Assembly (NCBI GenBank): GCA_008360955.1
Contig: LUCM01000822.1
Span: 320,798-384,797, forward strand
Length of the DNA: 64,000 bases
Reading direction: 5' to 3'
Origin: Fasciolopsis buskii
Taxonomy: Eukaryota > Platyhelminthes > Trematoda > Plagiorchiida > Fasciolidae
Both the position numbers and the translations under genes were made by a program. The notes beneath the pieces are model-generated. The model did not search any database and had not been told where the DNA came from. It was given only the letters and a program-made list of their open reading frames with translations. Below are positions 51,787-64,000 of this stretch, piece by piece. The stretch's first letter is position 1. Each line of letters opens with the position of its first letter.

Positions 51787-54700
51787 CCCGCACACTTTTG
51801 GACTCTTCTTCAACTCTTGATAGTTAGCATGTTCTGACAGTACGATTTCTAAATGGATCTATTTTCCATTCATCGACTCGAGACCACCATGAGTGTTTAG
51901 TGAGATTTTGGTACTTTCTCTGCAAAGAAAATGAAAGTCACGTCCATGGATAAGGTCAACGCAGAGTAGACGACACCTCTAAAGTGAGTTAATTTAGACT
52001 GCTTGATAGTTTCTGCACCTAACTAGAAGGAACTGAGTCCGTCAATGGCAACTGCGTCACCTCTACTGCCATTATGCCGATAATAATGTGTGTAATAAGA
52101 AAGGTAATCCCGTCTTCAGGAACCTCGCTTAACCGTTGTGCGTACATTGGGATAAATGTTCTGGAGTTAGCTGCATACCTACACTAACGATTACAGAACA
52201 ATAAAATCATGCTGGATAGAACAGTCTAAGTTTTCAAAATTGAGCCTGAAAAGAAAGCAAAACTGAGGAGCATAAAATAACCGCAAATATTTCCATACGC
52301 TTTCAGAAAGCAGATATTATTTGCATTTAGTCAACAAAAAACAATAATGCCATCTGGAAATTTAATACATATTGCCATTCTGCAAGAGTAATTTGAGTTG
52401 AAACGTGATAGAAAAAAGGGACGAATAAACATAAGATGAAGGCGGAAACAACTGGTAATTTGAAGTCTGTTTTTATTTCTTTACCCTTATCTTGATTACA
52501 AGCATTACAATTAGCGTTTTTCTTTCTGTCATGTTTAAACGTGATCACAGTTTATAATATCTGATTTCCCGCAAGTTTTGGATATGAAACTGTTGTCGAT
52601 AATGCGACTGAAACAGCTTAGATAAACAGGATTAGCCCGACATAACTTGTGTAAAATTAGCAATACATAACATGGCGATTCTTGAATCGCATCCACAGTG
52701 GTCGTCGGATTGACAGATTTGTACGATTTGTTAACGATCATTGAAACATTTATGAACCCTCGTCAAGCGTTTAAGGATGCACGCATTGTATCAACAGAAA
52801 GAACTGACAAACGTTTTGACCTTTTTTCACTAGGAGCCTTTTCCCGGAAGGGAAGCTGTTTCTGCAAACAATTCAAAATATTAATTTGGACGTCTGATTT
52901 ATTGGAGTTGGAAATAAACCACCCGCTTTGTGTACTAGAATCACCAAACCCTAAATGCATGACTAGTTATCACGAATATTGAATTCTCGATGACAGAACA
53001 GAATACGAAGCTTTTTTTAGGATAATCGCTGACAAATGACATTTGCCGTAATTTTCCTCCGAGATTTTTGATATTCAAAATTAGATTTCACAACAGTGCC
53101 AATAAGTAGACGTCCGAAGTACACTGAAGGGAACCCAATGCAATCCGGGAGGAGAGATACAATATCGCTGCGTTTGTTACTTTAAAGGCACAGTAATAGT
53201 CGGTAAGCATTTTTCAAAACTGCAGCGCAGACATAATTATTAATAAAACTTCCCAAGGCAATCAGCAATTTATTGGCGTTCAGTCGCCAGGTCTCTGTGG
53301 AAATACATGGTGTTGACTGACTCCCTCAAACTTATTCACATTTGATTGCAAATGTGCTTTACCAACGCTAGCCCAAAGTAATGGAAACGTTGCCCCATCA
53401 CGATCATTCCCGAACGGGCTTGTTTTCGTATTTCGGAAACCTCAGATAATACATCAAATGGTTTATCGATTCTCGAAGAAATCGGATATACGTGCTGTTC
53501 CGATGTAGCTAGCTATGTTTAAGTTGAAACAGTGAGCATTAGATAATATACTTTACATCTTGCCAATATGGTCTCAGCTAGAAATTTTCGTGGCAGTTAA
53601 ATCGCAGAACCACGTTGATTCACTGGTTATCGCTGGTTGCGAGACGCTGAACTGTGCCAAGAAAATATTAATCAGTACACAGGAGTGGGTCTTGCCTGAT
53701 TTTGCCAGAAGTTGAGCAAGTGCAAAACACGAGACCAGAATGAGACTACGTCATCCCGTTGGCAACCAGCGGACACCCATAGTGGCATGATCAGAAGCCA
53801 AGAGTCCGAATGTGCAAAAACAGTCATATTATGAGTTGGCCCAAGCTATCAGGATAAGCTTTTCGGATTCCACAAAACACCATTAATTAACTGGTGCAAA
53901 ATTGTGCGCATAAGATATACCGATCAAAGCGCGACCAAGATAACCGACTGAAACAACGTCAGTCCCACAGGCGCAGTAATACAAGAGAACCTACACATAT
54001 CTGATGATTTCACTCAGTAAATCAGAATCTCTGTTTGTCGGTCGACTCTGGTTATTTCCATTTGAACTAGTGGAAAGGGACGAAAACGATTCATAGATAG
54101 GATCGTCACACTGCAGAGTAAAAATAGGGGCAGACTAAAGAGGACGCATGTTGAACCGCTCTTCAATATGGAGTGTAACAGTACAAGCTTATTGACCTAG
54201 ATGAAGTTTACGTACATGCCTAGGAAAAGGTGATCGTTAGTCCTTTGAGGGCAAAACGGTGTTCTACCAGCTGTCTAAGTTTGAAGATTCGATCGATGCA
54301 GCCTCATCTAGTGCGAGTTCCAGCCTGCTGCCCATGAGTTTTTATCATGCATGTTGCAAAAGCTGTGAAAGAATCTAGGCGCATATAACCTAGCACAAAC
54401 ATCTCATTTTCTTGCGTACAGCCTGCTGTCGACCAAAATCTAGTCAGACAGTGCAGCCTCATTTTTTAGGGGTGCAGTATCAATACCAGGACGATGAGAA
54501 GCCTCAGCCTTAGTCCAACTGAAGTTTCAATGAATACGCAAGCGAAAACGAGGGAGCGAAATTGGGTGGTTAGGTGGAGCAGAAATTATGTACCCTGAGA
54601 AAGTAGAATAATTTTTATAAGATACGGTGATTACGGTTTCAATTCTGTCATGGTTAGTTTTTATTTAATTTTAAACTAGCCATTGGCCGAGTCAAGAAAG

Positions 54701-55766
54701 CTTCTTTACGCCCTTTGTTACATCCCTAGCATTTGTCTAGCGGAGCGCCATCTTCAGGTCTGTACATGGATTTCAGATGGGCCGGTAACCGTTCATGAAC
54801 CTCTTCTGGAAAACTTTATCGGTAAGCGATAGACAGTAATGGGCTTTGGCCACACTCGCTAGGTCACAGTGCCCTCAGCTGACTCTTGTGTTATTTTGTG
54901 GACAGAAATCTTTCCAGATGAAACCACCCACAACCATAAAACTACCACAGTCTCTACTGCTTATTCGATGAGCTTGGGACTATCGCATCTACCTCATTCA
55001 CTACCGGCACTGGCAATAGTTCTTTTACTTTCTCTTAAGTATGCGCCCACTGTTATGTTGACTCTGCCCCTGTTCTTGACTGAGACTCAAAACGAAAATA
55101 AGACTCAAGCTGGGTAATCTTGAGATTGACGGGCACTCATTTATCGGGGCAAAATATACAAATCTGGTTCCATTTAAATTTGCTTTCAGTCATTTATCAT
55201 GGGAAAGCTCAAAGCTGTGCTACCATAGTCTCACGAATAGCCTGTTTGGTATCCATCGAATTTGTTAACCAAATCCGCCTTATGTTATTGCAAAATTATT
55301 TCGCTAATATTATTTATGGCAAAACGTCTCTACGAAGTTCAGCTGCCAGAATTGGAACAAAAACAAACTGTCACACCTTTCACCATTATTGTGTTGCTGT
55401 TGATTTTTTGTTGTTATTGTTATATACAGTACAATATAAATCAAAGCAAATCGTCAGCCAGACCCTCAATTTACATCTTCAACCAAACAGGTATGTTTAT
55501 TTCCCAAATAGTGCCAAGTGCCGCTGATGTTTCAAGTCTAGAAAAGTTCGTCACATGCAACTGAGCAGCATTTCATTTCACAGCTGCGGCTTAACGTTAC
55601 CTGACGGACCAGTTAGCTTACAGAACACCACTGATTCGAATCACGTAGAATAAACTAATGTGTACGGTGAACCTATTTTCGAAACGTAGGCCATGTGGTT
55701 TTTTAAATAAGGTGGAATAATTTCAGCAGTTTTTTCGCACACCGATAAATGAAACGAAATTCGGCC

Positions 55767-55827
55767 GGAAGCACACTACCGGTTTCTCAGTTATTGCCGC
55801 TCCTCAGGTATGCGTACCCGGTTTTCT
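55767..55827 (+). repeat. Diverged direct repeat, copy 2
   Basis: This is the partner of the unit at 51.73-51.79 kb, in the same orientation and about 4 kb away. CCGCTCCTCAGGTATGCGTA starts at 55797. The upstream GGAAGCACACTACCG block corresponds to the same block of the first copy with small indels. The pair probably represents two old copies of an unidentified dispersed repeat. Confidence 0.6.
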
Positions 55828-58800
55828 TCTGTCCAAACGGGAAAATGTTTTTCGTCCATCCGTAAGCAAAACGTACTACTGAAAAGAAAAATATACTTTA
55901 GGGCGTTGTGCCCCCTTTCTGAAAGTTACCCTTGTCTGACTGACGAAAATCCCCTGACGAATCACTATTTGATTCGTAAATGGAATTGACGTCCGTTCAC
56001 GCTTCTATGGATTCAAATGAGAGCCTAATGAGAAGACGGGATAATATGTTGTTAAATCAGAGTTAAATTATGAACTTGATGTTTGATGGGATACTGTTAT
56101 CAGGTAATTACTATTGGAATCAAAAATCAGTTTAATGTAAGCTGCAAAAGCAGTCCAGCAAATTTATATCACATGGTTGCAGTGGTTTCCAGGGTCTAAA
56201 GTATTGATTTATCAACCGAACGTGAAAATTCCGAGATCCATTTGCGTTTATCGTCTGTCAGGCACGAAAAGCAGTTGGAAACAATTCACTTCTCAGTCAG
56301 GACGAGACCAAGTGTAGGCATATGTGACCTATTACTTCGAAAAAAACTGTGGGCGAATGCAATTTGGCAAATTCTGGCTGCCGATCGCATTTAAATGTAA
56401 AGTAAATAGTCCAACAAAAACGTCAAGATTGTTTGGCGTTTTCATGCCGCTAATCCATTTGCTCTTTCGGCGATCGGGCAATTTAGACAAAACGCTCTGC
56501 GCAGAAATTGGTGGGCGGCCCAAAGCCATTTGGAAGCAAGCCGAGGCGGATCTATTCTACTGTTGAAAACAACTTCCGAAAACCTATAATTCACAATCAA
56601 AGCCAGACATATCCAGGCTGCAACACGTACTACTAATCCCAAATTTCGTCTCGTGGAACTTACTGAACCATGACTTGAGGCCAGATTTTTGAGCTTCCAG
56701 TAGGTGGGTGGGTAAATTTACCTCGCCTTATGTAAATTAATTTTCCGTTGAATAATTTGAGTGAGAATAAAACTGCTGAAAATTTCATGCATGAACATTT
56801 CGATCGAAAACCCAATTGGACGGCGAAATTCGCAAACCACATCGGAACTTTGGAATGATTGCGACACACTTCATTTGGATAAGTAAATATACCGGGAAAC
56901 TATTTACTTGCAGAACTGGCCTGTTATAAGAAAATGTACTAGTATAGTGAGTCAGAGCTTTTCTTTGGGTGGACCGGTGAACGAGTTGCTAGGTATAAGC
57001 ACATCGTCTGCAACCGCATTATATTCTACTGTGGCATGAGAAACAGGTACTTTTGCATATAAAACGCAGTGTCGCAGATAAGCTCCTGTTAACGGAGATG
57101 TTCGCTGACTCCATATACACATACCGATGTTCCTTAAAATGTACAAGTAAATCTGTCGACAGCACTGTTGAAGTGGAAATCCATTTGGGGACAAAAGCCT
57201 TTGAACGGTGCATTCCGGTGCATTTCACATTAGTTTTAGTGTTTTCCCAGTCAGCGAACATCAACAAAATGCTAGCCGGATCAGCTGAAGGTGAAAACAA
57301 AATGCACATAACAGCTCTGCCGTTGACTGAAATGCAAATAATTGCAAGTCTTCGTTTTTGGTACTTATCCGTGCTGATTTCTGAATGGGAGTTTCAAGTA
57401 CTGAAGTGCATTAGAATATTGAATATCAGGGTTGTTTCCAGATCGTACCGTGAATTTTCGTGATGTTCTGTTTATTTCAGTTGACGTTTAGCACAGCTTT
57501 CGTTGTCACCTTCCCAGCCCAGTCAATGCGCGAAGGCCTACATTCAGCAAGGTCACGAACAAATAAGTCCTAATACTGAAACGGGAAACTTCAGATCCAT
57601 TCATTCGCAAATTCGAAATGGGACATCTTAACTGGATGATATTCAGCCGCTGTCCGGCGGCTCTTAAGTATGCCGAATTCAGTTCAGTTGGGTGCACTGA
57701 AATTCACCTCTACAATTCCTCCACTGCCTTTTACCAAACATACATTGGTAACTCCGGAGTTTTCATCGACGCCGGGTTGTTCTTGAAAAAAATATTTTTT
57801 GTTGGGTTTTAAAGTTGTCAGGAGAATGTCGTAAATCTCTAGAGCAATTCAAGTTCTAAACATGGAAACGTCGAAAGACCTTCGAAGGAATTGTTCAAAT
57901 GGTGGTGAACGCAAGAATCAATAGGCCGAACCTATGTTCACCAAAAAGAATTCTACCATAGGCTTCAGCATGGTTACATTTCATCAGGTGGTCGATTGGT
58001 GTCGTATACACTGCGCTAGTCCGCTGAAATACAACGTATTGATGTGGTGCCTGTTGGTAGTGAAGGGTAATGAGTTAAGCAGTGTTCAAAATGGTTCTTA
58101 CGCTCCATTTCAAAGTGACGCGTAGGGTTTTGAATGATTCCAAATTTGAAAGCAAATATGCCCTAAACTAACTCTTGCTTTAGTTACCATTTATTAAAGA
58201 ACGACTGTGAGGCAACCAGTGAACTTTTTCGGCGTCACCTCCGGCACTCAGAAAAATATTCATCATGTGATATCAGTCCTCAGCTGACAACTTGAAAGAA
58301 TTATAGAACCATTTGTTTTTAGGAACTATCTATGGTGTATATCAACTGGGAGCGGTTTTTAGTAGGTTCCTTTAGCCCTTACACCACTGGCTGGGTGCCA
58401 CAGATTTACTGAGTGTCACCACATGATGTTTTACACGACTGCACGACTGCAAGCAGCTGGCATACACCTTTAGACCCCCCTAGTGATGGATGGCTTTCAT
58501 GCAGGAAGCCAAAATATGACGAAGCCTTTAAATATAGCCTACAGAGCTTGGTATTTTGGGATGTGGCACTTGCAGTACATTATGTTTTCATCATGTTATC
58601 AGCGCTTTCCTTATTTTCACCTCCAGGCAAGGATCCCTAGCCAAACAAACACTAAGGGCCGACAGACAACTTTGACGGGTATATTTTGGTAGGAAATTGA
58701 TTCTACGGGAATTTGAGCAAAAAGTGGCGGATACTGACACTCAGGGACTTATTTTAATCCCGGTCAACATCTCAAGCTGCAGGACAAATTCAGATGGAAT

Positions 58801-61800
58801 ATTTTCACGTAAACGTCGTAGACGTTGTTATCTATATTCCTAATCGCAAATCATCAGCGTGTGTTTAGTAAACAAGACATTCCCCTTTGCGTTTGTTTGC
58901 AACAATGAAACTCAATTCGATTGCGTTTGTTTCCTTACCTTTGGTGTGGGTTCAAGATTGCGTGAAACCACTGGCCTTCGAATCGTAGTCCCTTCTCCAT
59001 TTCTTTCTGCAAGCAACAAATTATGGGAAATGGAAACTCTTCGAACAATAATTAAAAAAATATATCTAATGCACAGACAAGACTAGATGCATCACATGGA
59101 CATGTCACTTCCATCCTCCAGCCACCGCATTGGGATGAGTTTCGCTTACTTCACTTGTTAGTCTAACTCGGCCCACTCAAAAACGTCTACTGGCTATAGC
59201 TTCTTTAAATTTCTCCCAAGTCATTTACTGACAAACCTAGTTTATGTTACAGCCATTTCATGACTTTTTGATTAGTGGACCTTCAAAACTGGTGTAACCG
59301 TGTCACAGGTTGTGAATTTGGCTTGTCGGTTTCTGTTACTCGTTAACCAAAGTGTGGACGGAGGTACCAAGAAAATGCTGTCCCATACTCAAGTTATATT
59401 TCTAAGACATCGGTGTTCAAAGACGAGAATGGCGTATTACCAAATATTGCGTTCCTTTATCATCTTACTCGTGAAGTCAGCGGTGGAAGTTAAGTACTGG
59501 GTGATATCTAATCTGCTCCGTTACTTATAAGTAACAAAGTAGGTTAGACGAGTACACTGTGGTCGAAACAGAAATACATATTTGAGGCAGAATTTCTTTG
59601 CCAAGCAGAACATTTCACAGCTTTAAATTCAAGTTTCTGTCTGCCATATACGACGCAAATTTGTCAATTCAAGAGTGTTAGATCACATGTCATCCCATCT
59701 ACACGAAATGCGCTATATCAGTGTTAGTAATGTTTGCAAAACTGCGATCCAGGTAAAATAAGAAAACGACTTTTTGGCGTGTGAATTAGTAGACTTTTAT
59801 CATGCTTCCAAAAACAAGCTATCTTAGGGATTCCGTTTTTGTATGCTGACAGTTTAGTTATCTGACAAATCTTGCCCAGTAAATTGTATTGTGTTCTTTG
59901 ATCTTGAAACACAAAAAATAAGCCCTCTATTCTTGTTTGCTCTTGTTTGACCCAGCTTTTTGTCTATTGCCTGTGCGGCTAAAATTAAATAAGGCAACTG
60001 TTGTTATGCAATCCAGTGCGATGTGTTTGTCATCCAATCTCGGGATAGTCACAACTTGGTTGCAAAAGAAGATAACTGTTCAAAAACTGCCGTATATTTG
60101 ATTGGGAACAGAGTGAGTACAGAAGCAACACAAATAATTTTGGTACACGTCCATGAGATTTTCGTATCTTGGTCAACTTGAGTTTTACTGATATTTCAGA
60201 TGTGTGGCTAGTTTGCCCAAACATTCTTCCTGCTCATGAACACGGTTGGTGTAAATGTTTCCGCAAACGGTCAAAATAGCAGTTCAAAATGCCGAAGAGA
60301 AGAAACATGTCTACAAGTGCCTGAAATTTGGTACACCATCACAGATACATTATCTGGCCTATAGAATTCTGCGCTGCAAGACAGGTTTGCGAAGTCCACT
60401 TCGGTTGCCATTAATAGATTTTTCGGTCGATGGGCCAAAGTAAATCATCGCAGAATAATTGGAATTCGGCTCATCTTGTAATCTTCAATACACTGGTTTA
60501 TTGTCATAAAACTGCGGTTTAATCTGACGGTTAATATGGTACGAAATAGTCAGTTGTTGGAGTTTGGAAGGACACAATCAGCGCTGGTTAGTTCACCAAC
60601 AGTCACATTCCGATCAGTGATACAACATTGTTAGTAACGTGCGACAACCAACGGAAAGAAGCGTTGCCTTGGCCTTCTGGTTGCAGTAACTATGTTTCTG
60701 CTTTATTTCTTCAAGTCATAAGGTTTTATTTAATTTTCGAAAACAAAACATTGATAATACCGTCAACATCTAGGATTGAATCCAATTTCTTAAGAATAAG
60801 GTGACACTCATACAAACTATTAGATGACCACCTTCGCTAGTTAAAATATTGTGGAAAAACCAACATGTCATTAGATGAACAATATCCCGAAGTGAGAGGG
60901 GACAAGTCAGATGTTGCGTATACGAATACGTACAAGGCCGTACAAGCAACTTTTGCTAACAACTGAATATTGCAACGGACGTTGATAGGATAGTCATCAG
61001 CTTAGAAAGAGTATCCTTAAAAAACGTATTTCCTCGCCCTCTGCATCTCTTTTGTTGAATTAGGCTATTTTTTTCTTCTGAAAACTGTGATGCCTATATT
61101 ATATATCCTTCTCGTGAACTATGCACCAAATGGTGAATTAGTGTTCTTTTCGGGTCTTACTGTTTGGTTCGCGCAGCTTCGTAATGCGAGAAATATCAGA
61201 ATAGCCACTGGATTTAGCGTGTGATGTCAAGACTTTCACGGTTGTTTATATCCTTTTGTTCGGCATGCTAGCAGTCTTGCTCTATCATGTGACTCGAACA
61301 GTACACTGAGGGCAACAACATTCGGTGACCCCTAGCACGCGACAGTTTTTCCTCCACTAGAATGGCATCAAAATAGGAGATAAACTGCTTATGACAAACA
61401 ATCTCGCACAAATTGACGATTACTGACAAACGAAATACGAATTGTAATTAACAATTATTTATCGTTCCGTTTTTTTGATTTGTCCACTTGTAGTTATGTA
61501 GAATTCAGTAAACCTGTAAATTACTTTGAAATCACACCTCAAGTTATATTTAGAAATTTCAGCTGTAGCTGATTCGGTCCTTACCAGGCAATTTGCAATA
61601 AAATCGTGCATTTCCCCATTTGTCTAAGTGGACATGCACACCAAATAGGATTATCTCGCATGTGGGTTCCACCACAAGGCTTTGCATCTCACATACGCAT
61701 GAAACTGCTTTACGCATCTTGCTATTCTCGCAATGCAACCTCGGTCAGATTTCAATACAACTGGGGTAAACGCGATGCGTTTCCGTTTCCCGTTTTTTCA

Positions 61801-63169
61801 CACCTGTCGACGTATGATTTGTTTTTTCGTTCGCAGTTTTACAAACGCAACTATCGCCCGCTAAATTACTTTATGGTTTGCATGAAGTAAAAAATATGCT
61901 CCCCTCAATGGACACCAGATAACCGTGATTAAACAACCAATAAGATACAATATGTTATCGTTTTAAAGTTGCTTGTCCAAAAGTCAAAGAAGATGGTTTA
62001 TACCGGACCAGATTACGTCTTCCTAGCGGACATATTGAATTAGACAGCGAATACTAGTTCCTTGGTGCAGTTGCTTATCTATAACAATTTTAGCATTATT
62101 GGGCCAGGATTCGAAAATTTGGTTTATGAGCTTGCATGTAAAATTGATCAGCATTTTTCTGTTTGTATACCTAAACTCACCCTAAAATCCACGAGGTTGC
62201 GGATCTCTCAGTGATCAAATTTAGTAGAGGTGTAAAGTTTTTTCTGTGACAATGTGACTAAAATGTTTCATGTTTGCACATAAACATTTTCTTTGGTGAA
62301 TGACATTGGAGGCATGATACTCCCACAGGGGAGAACAGTGTATCCCAGTGGGAGGCTCAAAAATCCATTCAACTCAAATCCACCCAATCCATCCAACTAA
62401 AATTCCAAGAAGGTGCTTTAGTAGAAGGAAACAAAGAATTAAGAATGGAGTATTTGATCAGACTACCAATATACACCTGCATTTGGCGTGATCATGCAAT
62501 TGTAGTCTTAAATTAAAGGAACAAAATAAGAATTTCATATTAAACGGTAGGTTTTGTATTCAACAAAAAAACAACATGAAAACTTTAAAAAAATATATTT
62601 TTTGTCAATTGTGTGTCTGAAAAAATGAGCTGCCTTTACATGTTGAAAACAGACTGTAGGTGGAGGGGGGGTAATTATTATTCGTTAATTGGAAAGTAAG
62701 TTCACAGGGTAGATTTTGGTCTTTCACTTAGGAACGCAAACTAGTAAACATTTTTCAGTGTTCTGTTTGAAACTCGAAAAAAAAATATAAAAAGGTACTG
62801 TATCTAATCCCGGGTTATCTGAAAACCATACTAAATAAACATCAATCTTATCATTATGACCTCAAGTTCTTCGTCACTCACATTCACATCCAGGTCAGAT
62901 ATTTTTCAAATCACATCGATTGTCGTCATAGATATTTTCCGTTTATGGTGCTCACCATAATTTGCCACTTGATATCAGTATAACGAAGTGTGGTCATATA
63001 TATGTGAGCATTCCCTCATACTGTTTTAAAGCCGAGATCAGTCTTTAGGATGAACAATTTCTCAACGTGTGCACGCTTCGTTAACACGGTACTAACCTGG
63101 ATTAGACTGAGGAGGAAAGCGAAAAATTCCATAGCACTCGCAATAACCTTAGTTAAGCATAATAGTTGA

Positions 63170-63300
63170 TGGTCGAGGGATCATCGTCGTGGCGTCTCAA
63201 GCAGAAGGCCGCGGATTCGCATCCGGTCCGCATTGGCAACCATGTTCCTGAAAATGAGGTACATTGTTTTTCCAAAAACTGTATTGAGAGAATTATGTAG
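63170..63300 (+). mobile_element. tRNA-derived SINE-like element, shortened copy
   Basis: The sequence opens with a box A-like TGGTCGAGGGA (63170-63180), continues with a tRNA-like middle (GCGTCTCAAGCAGAAGG) and has a degenerate box B, GGATTCGCATCC, at 63213-63224. Its body repeats GAAAATGAGGTACA at 63250-63263, shared with the unit at 45.3 kb, but about 34 bases closer to box B. The simplest reading is an internal deletion in this copy. Ends are not clear. Confidence 0.6.
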
Positions 63301-64000
63301 CGGTTGCATGGGGCCGTAATTGCATACGTCTTGCTCCAGTTTTACTTATGTCACGAAAAACAAGACAGAATGTGTAGGCTTTAGATGCGTATTTGAAGTT
63401 CAAGCATAGCAACTGACCAATCTACTGCAGTCCCACTTTCTTAATAAATTGGCTATAGGCACATCTTCCGAATGTGTTTTACTGCCGCATGGTCGAATAA
63501 GGAAACTGTTCCTCCCTACCAATTTTTTACGAGCTCCTAGATGGGTCCTTAGATTGACGTTCCAAAGAGGGTGTTGCTCGATTTGCTGTTTACATAAAAG
63601 AACAAGAAAACATCACACTGATTTACACATGAATTTGAGTAGGCACACAGTCCGTGTTTATGGTGTTTCACTTACTCTAAGTAGCGTCCTTAGTTAAGCA
63701 CGAAGGACCGTGTGAATGAAGTCAAATTCGACGTCAGTGCCGCTCTTGTAAAATTTGATGGCAATCATAGTGATAATCACTTTTGGTTTTCACATTTAAT
63801 GTTGATCAGTAAAATGATCTCACCTATACTACTTAATTGTCTTAAACAGTTTGCTAATAGATAAAATGTGAGAAGGGGCTGCATCTCTCCAAACGGTTGA
63901 AATATTGTAGAATACACATGCGAGTAAACAAAAATTGTTTTGCCATTTTGTCCTGTATAATTATGCCCTTTGGAGTCTGATGAGATCGCACTATGTGCGC
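63301..64000. other. No recognised gene
   Basis: One 82-codon plus frame (63449-63697) shows no motif. The window ends in a small hairpin, CGCAC-TAT-GTGCG, preceded by CTGATGA. Confidence 0.6.

Larger units (their letters stand above)
50591..63169. other. No recognised gene
   Basis: This 12.6-kb stretch contains the diverged direct repeat pair (51.7 and 55.8 kb) and some regions open on both strands (52.5-53.0 kb and 57.0-57.46 kb), but no nameable domain. A degenerate AATCCA-rich block with a 7-bp inverted repeat just upstream (CTCCCAC at 62320, GTGGGAG at 62348) lies near 62.3-62.4 kb. Confidence 0.6.

Noticed and set aside
52535..52982. Region open on both strands near 52.7 kb
   Set aside because: The peptides look moderately protein-like but no family or splice structure could be supported.
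55610..55660. GATTCGAATCA resembling a box B
   Set aside because: It is a palindrome that fits a box B on either strand, and the upstream part is only loosely like box A.
57019..57463. Region open on both strands (136 codons plus, 96 codons minus)
   Set aside because: Neither translation shows a motif, and openness on both strands is expected where stop triplets happen to be sparse.
55032..57673. Shared 13-mer CTCTTAAGTATGC at 55032 and 57661
   Set aside because: Exact 13-base matches are expected by chance many times in a window of this size, and the flanks do not align.
63976..64000. Possible hammerhead ribozyme core (CTGATGA followed by a hairpin)
   Set aside because: Hammerheads occur in PLEs and fluke repeats, so all CTGATGA sites noticed on both strands were checked. 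This one is cut off by the window edge before a GAAA could appear, and the stem does not pair fully; none of the others is followed by a stem and GAAA.
1..64000. Bacterial or viral genome, operons, CRISPR arrays
   Set aside because: No long or closely packed frames, no ribosome-binding-site pattern and no regularly spaced repeats; the recognisable content is eukaryotic retroelements.

Overview
The window looks like gene-poor, repeat-bearing animal nuclear DNA. The longest open frame in 64 kb is about 170 codons, and there are no operons, rRNAs or intact genes. What can be recognised is the remains of retrotransposons and tRNA-derived SINE-like sequences. The two recognisable retroelements are a Penelope-like element with a GIY-YIG endonuclease tail and a non-LTR (LINE) reverse transcriptase. 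This pairing and the overall texture suggest a flatworm, possibly a digenean fluke. That assignment is an inference from family resemblance, not a measured match.

Layout. From 1 to 15.8 kb there is no recognisable gene. This part holds short tandem repeats, a weak tRNA-like SINE at 13.66 kb and an odd interleaved inverted repeat at 9.91-9.96 kb. From 15.9 to 17.25 kb the minus strand carries several coding-like, frame-broken segments, one resembling an Ig/I-set domain and another tentatively Fn3-like; these may be decayed exons of a large modular protein. Further coding-like scraps lie at 19.1-19.65 kb. From 20.33 to 21.6 kb (minus) there is a decayed Penelope-like element: RT palm with YGDD, then GIY-YIG. 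From 22.1 to about 24.2 kb (minus) there is a decayed LINE whose coding region can be followed through frameshifts from the RT fingers to the C-terminus. From 27 kb to the end the sequence is mostly unrecognised, apart from SINE-like units at 27.1, 45.3, 50.5 and 63.2 kb, a possible EGF-like exon at 35.44-35.57 kb, and a diverged direct repeat pair at 51.7/55.8 kb.

How the parts work together. No functioning gene set is visible. The retroelements are all broken, so the window is best read as intergenic or long-intron sequence holding fossil mobile elements, with a few exon candidates. Those candidates need transcript evidence before they can be called genes.
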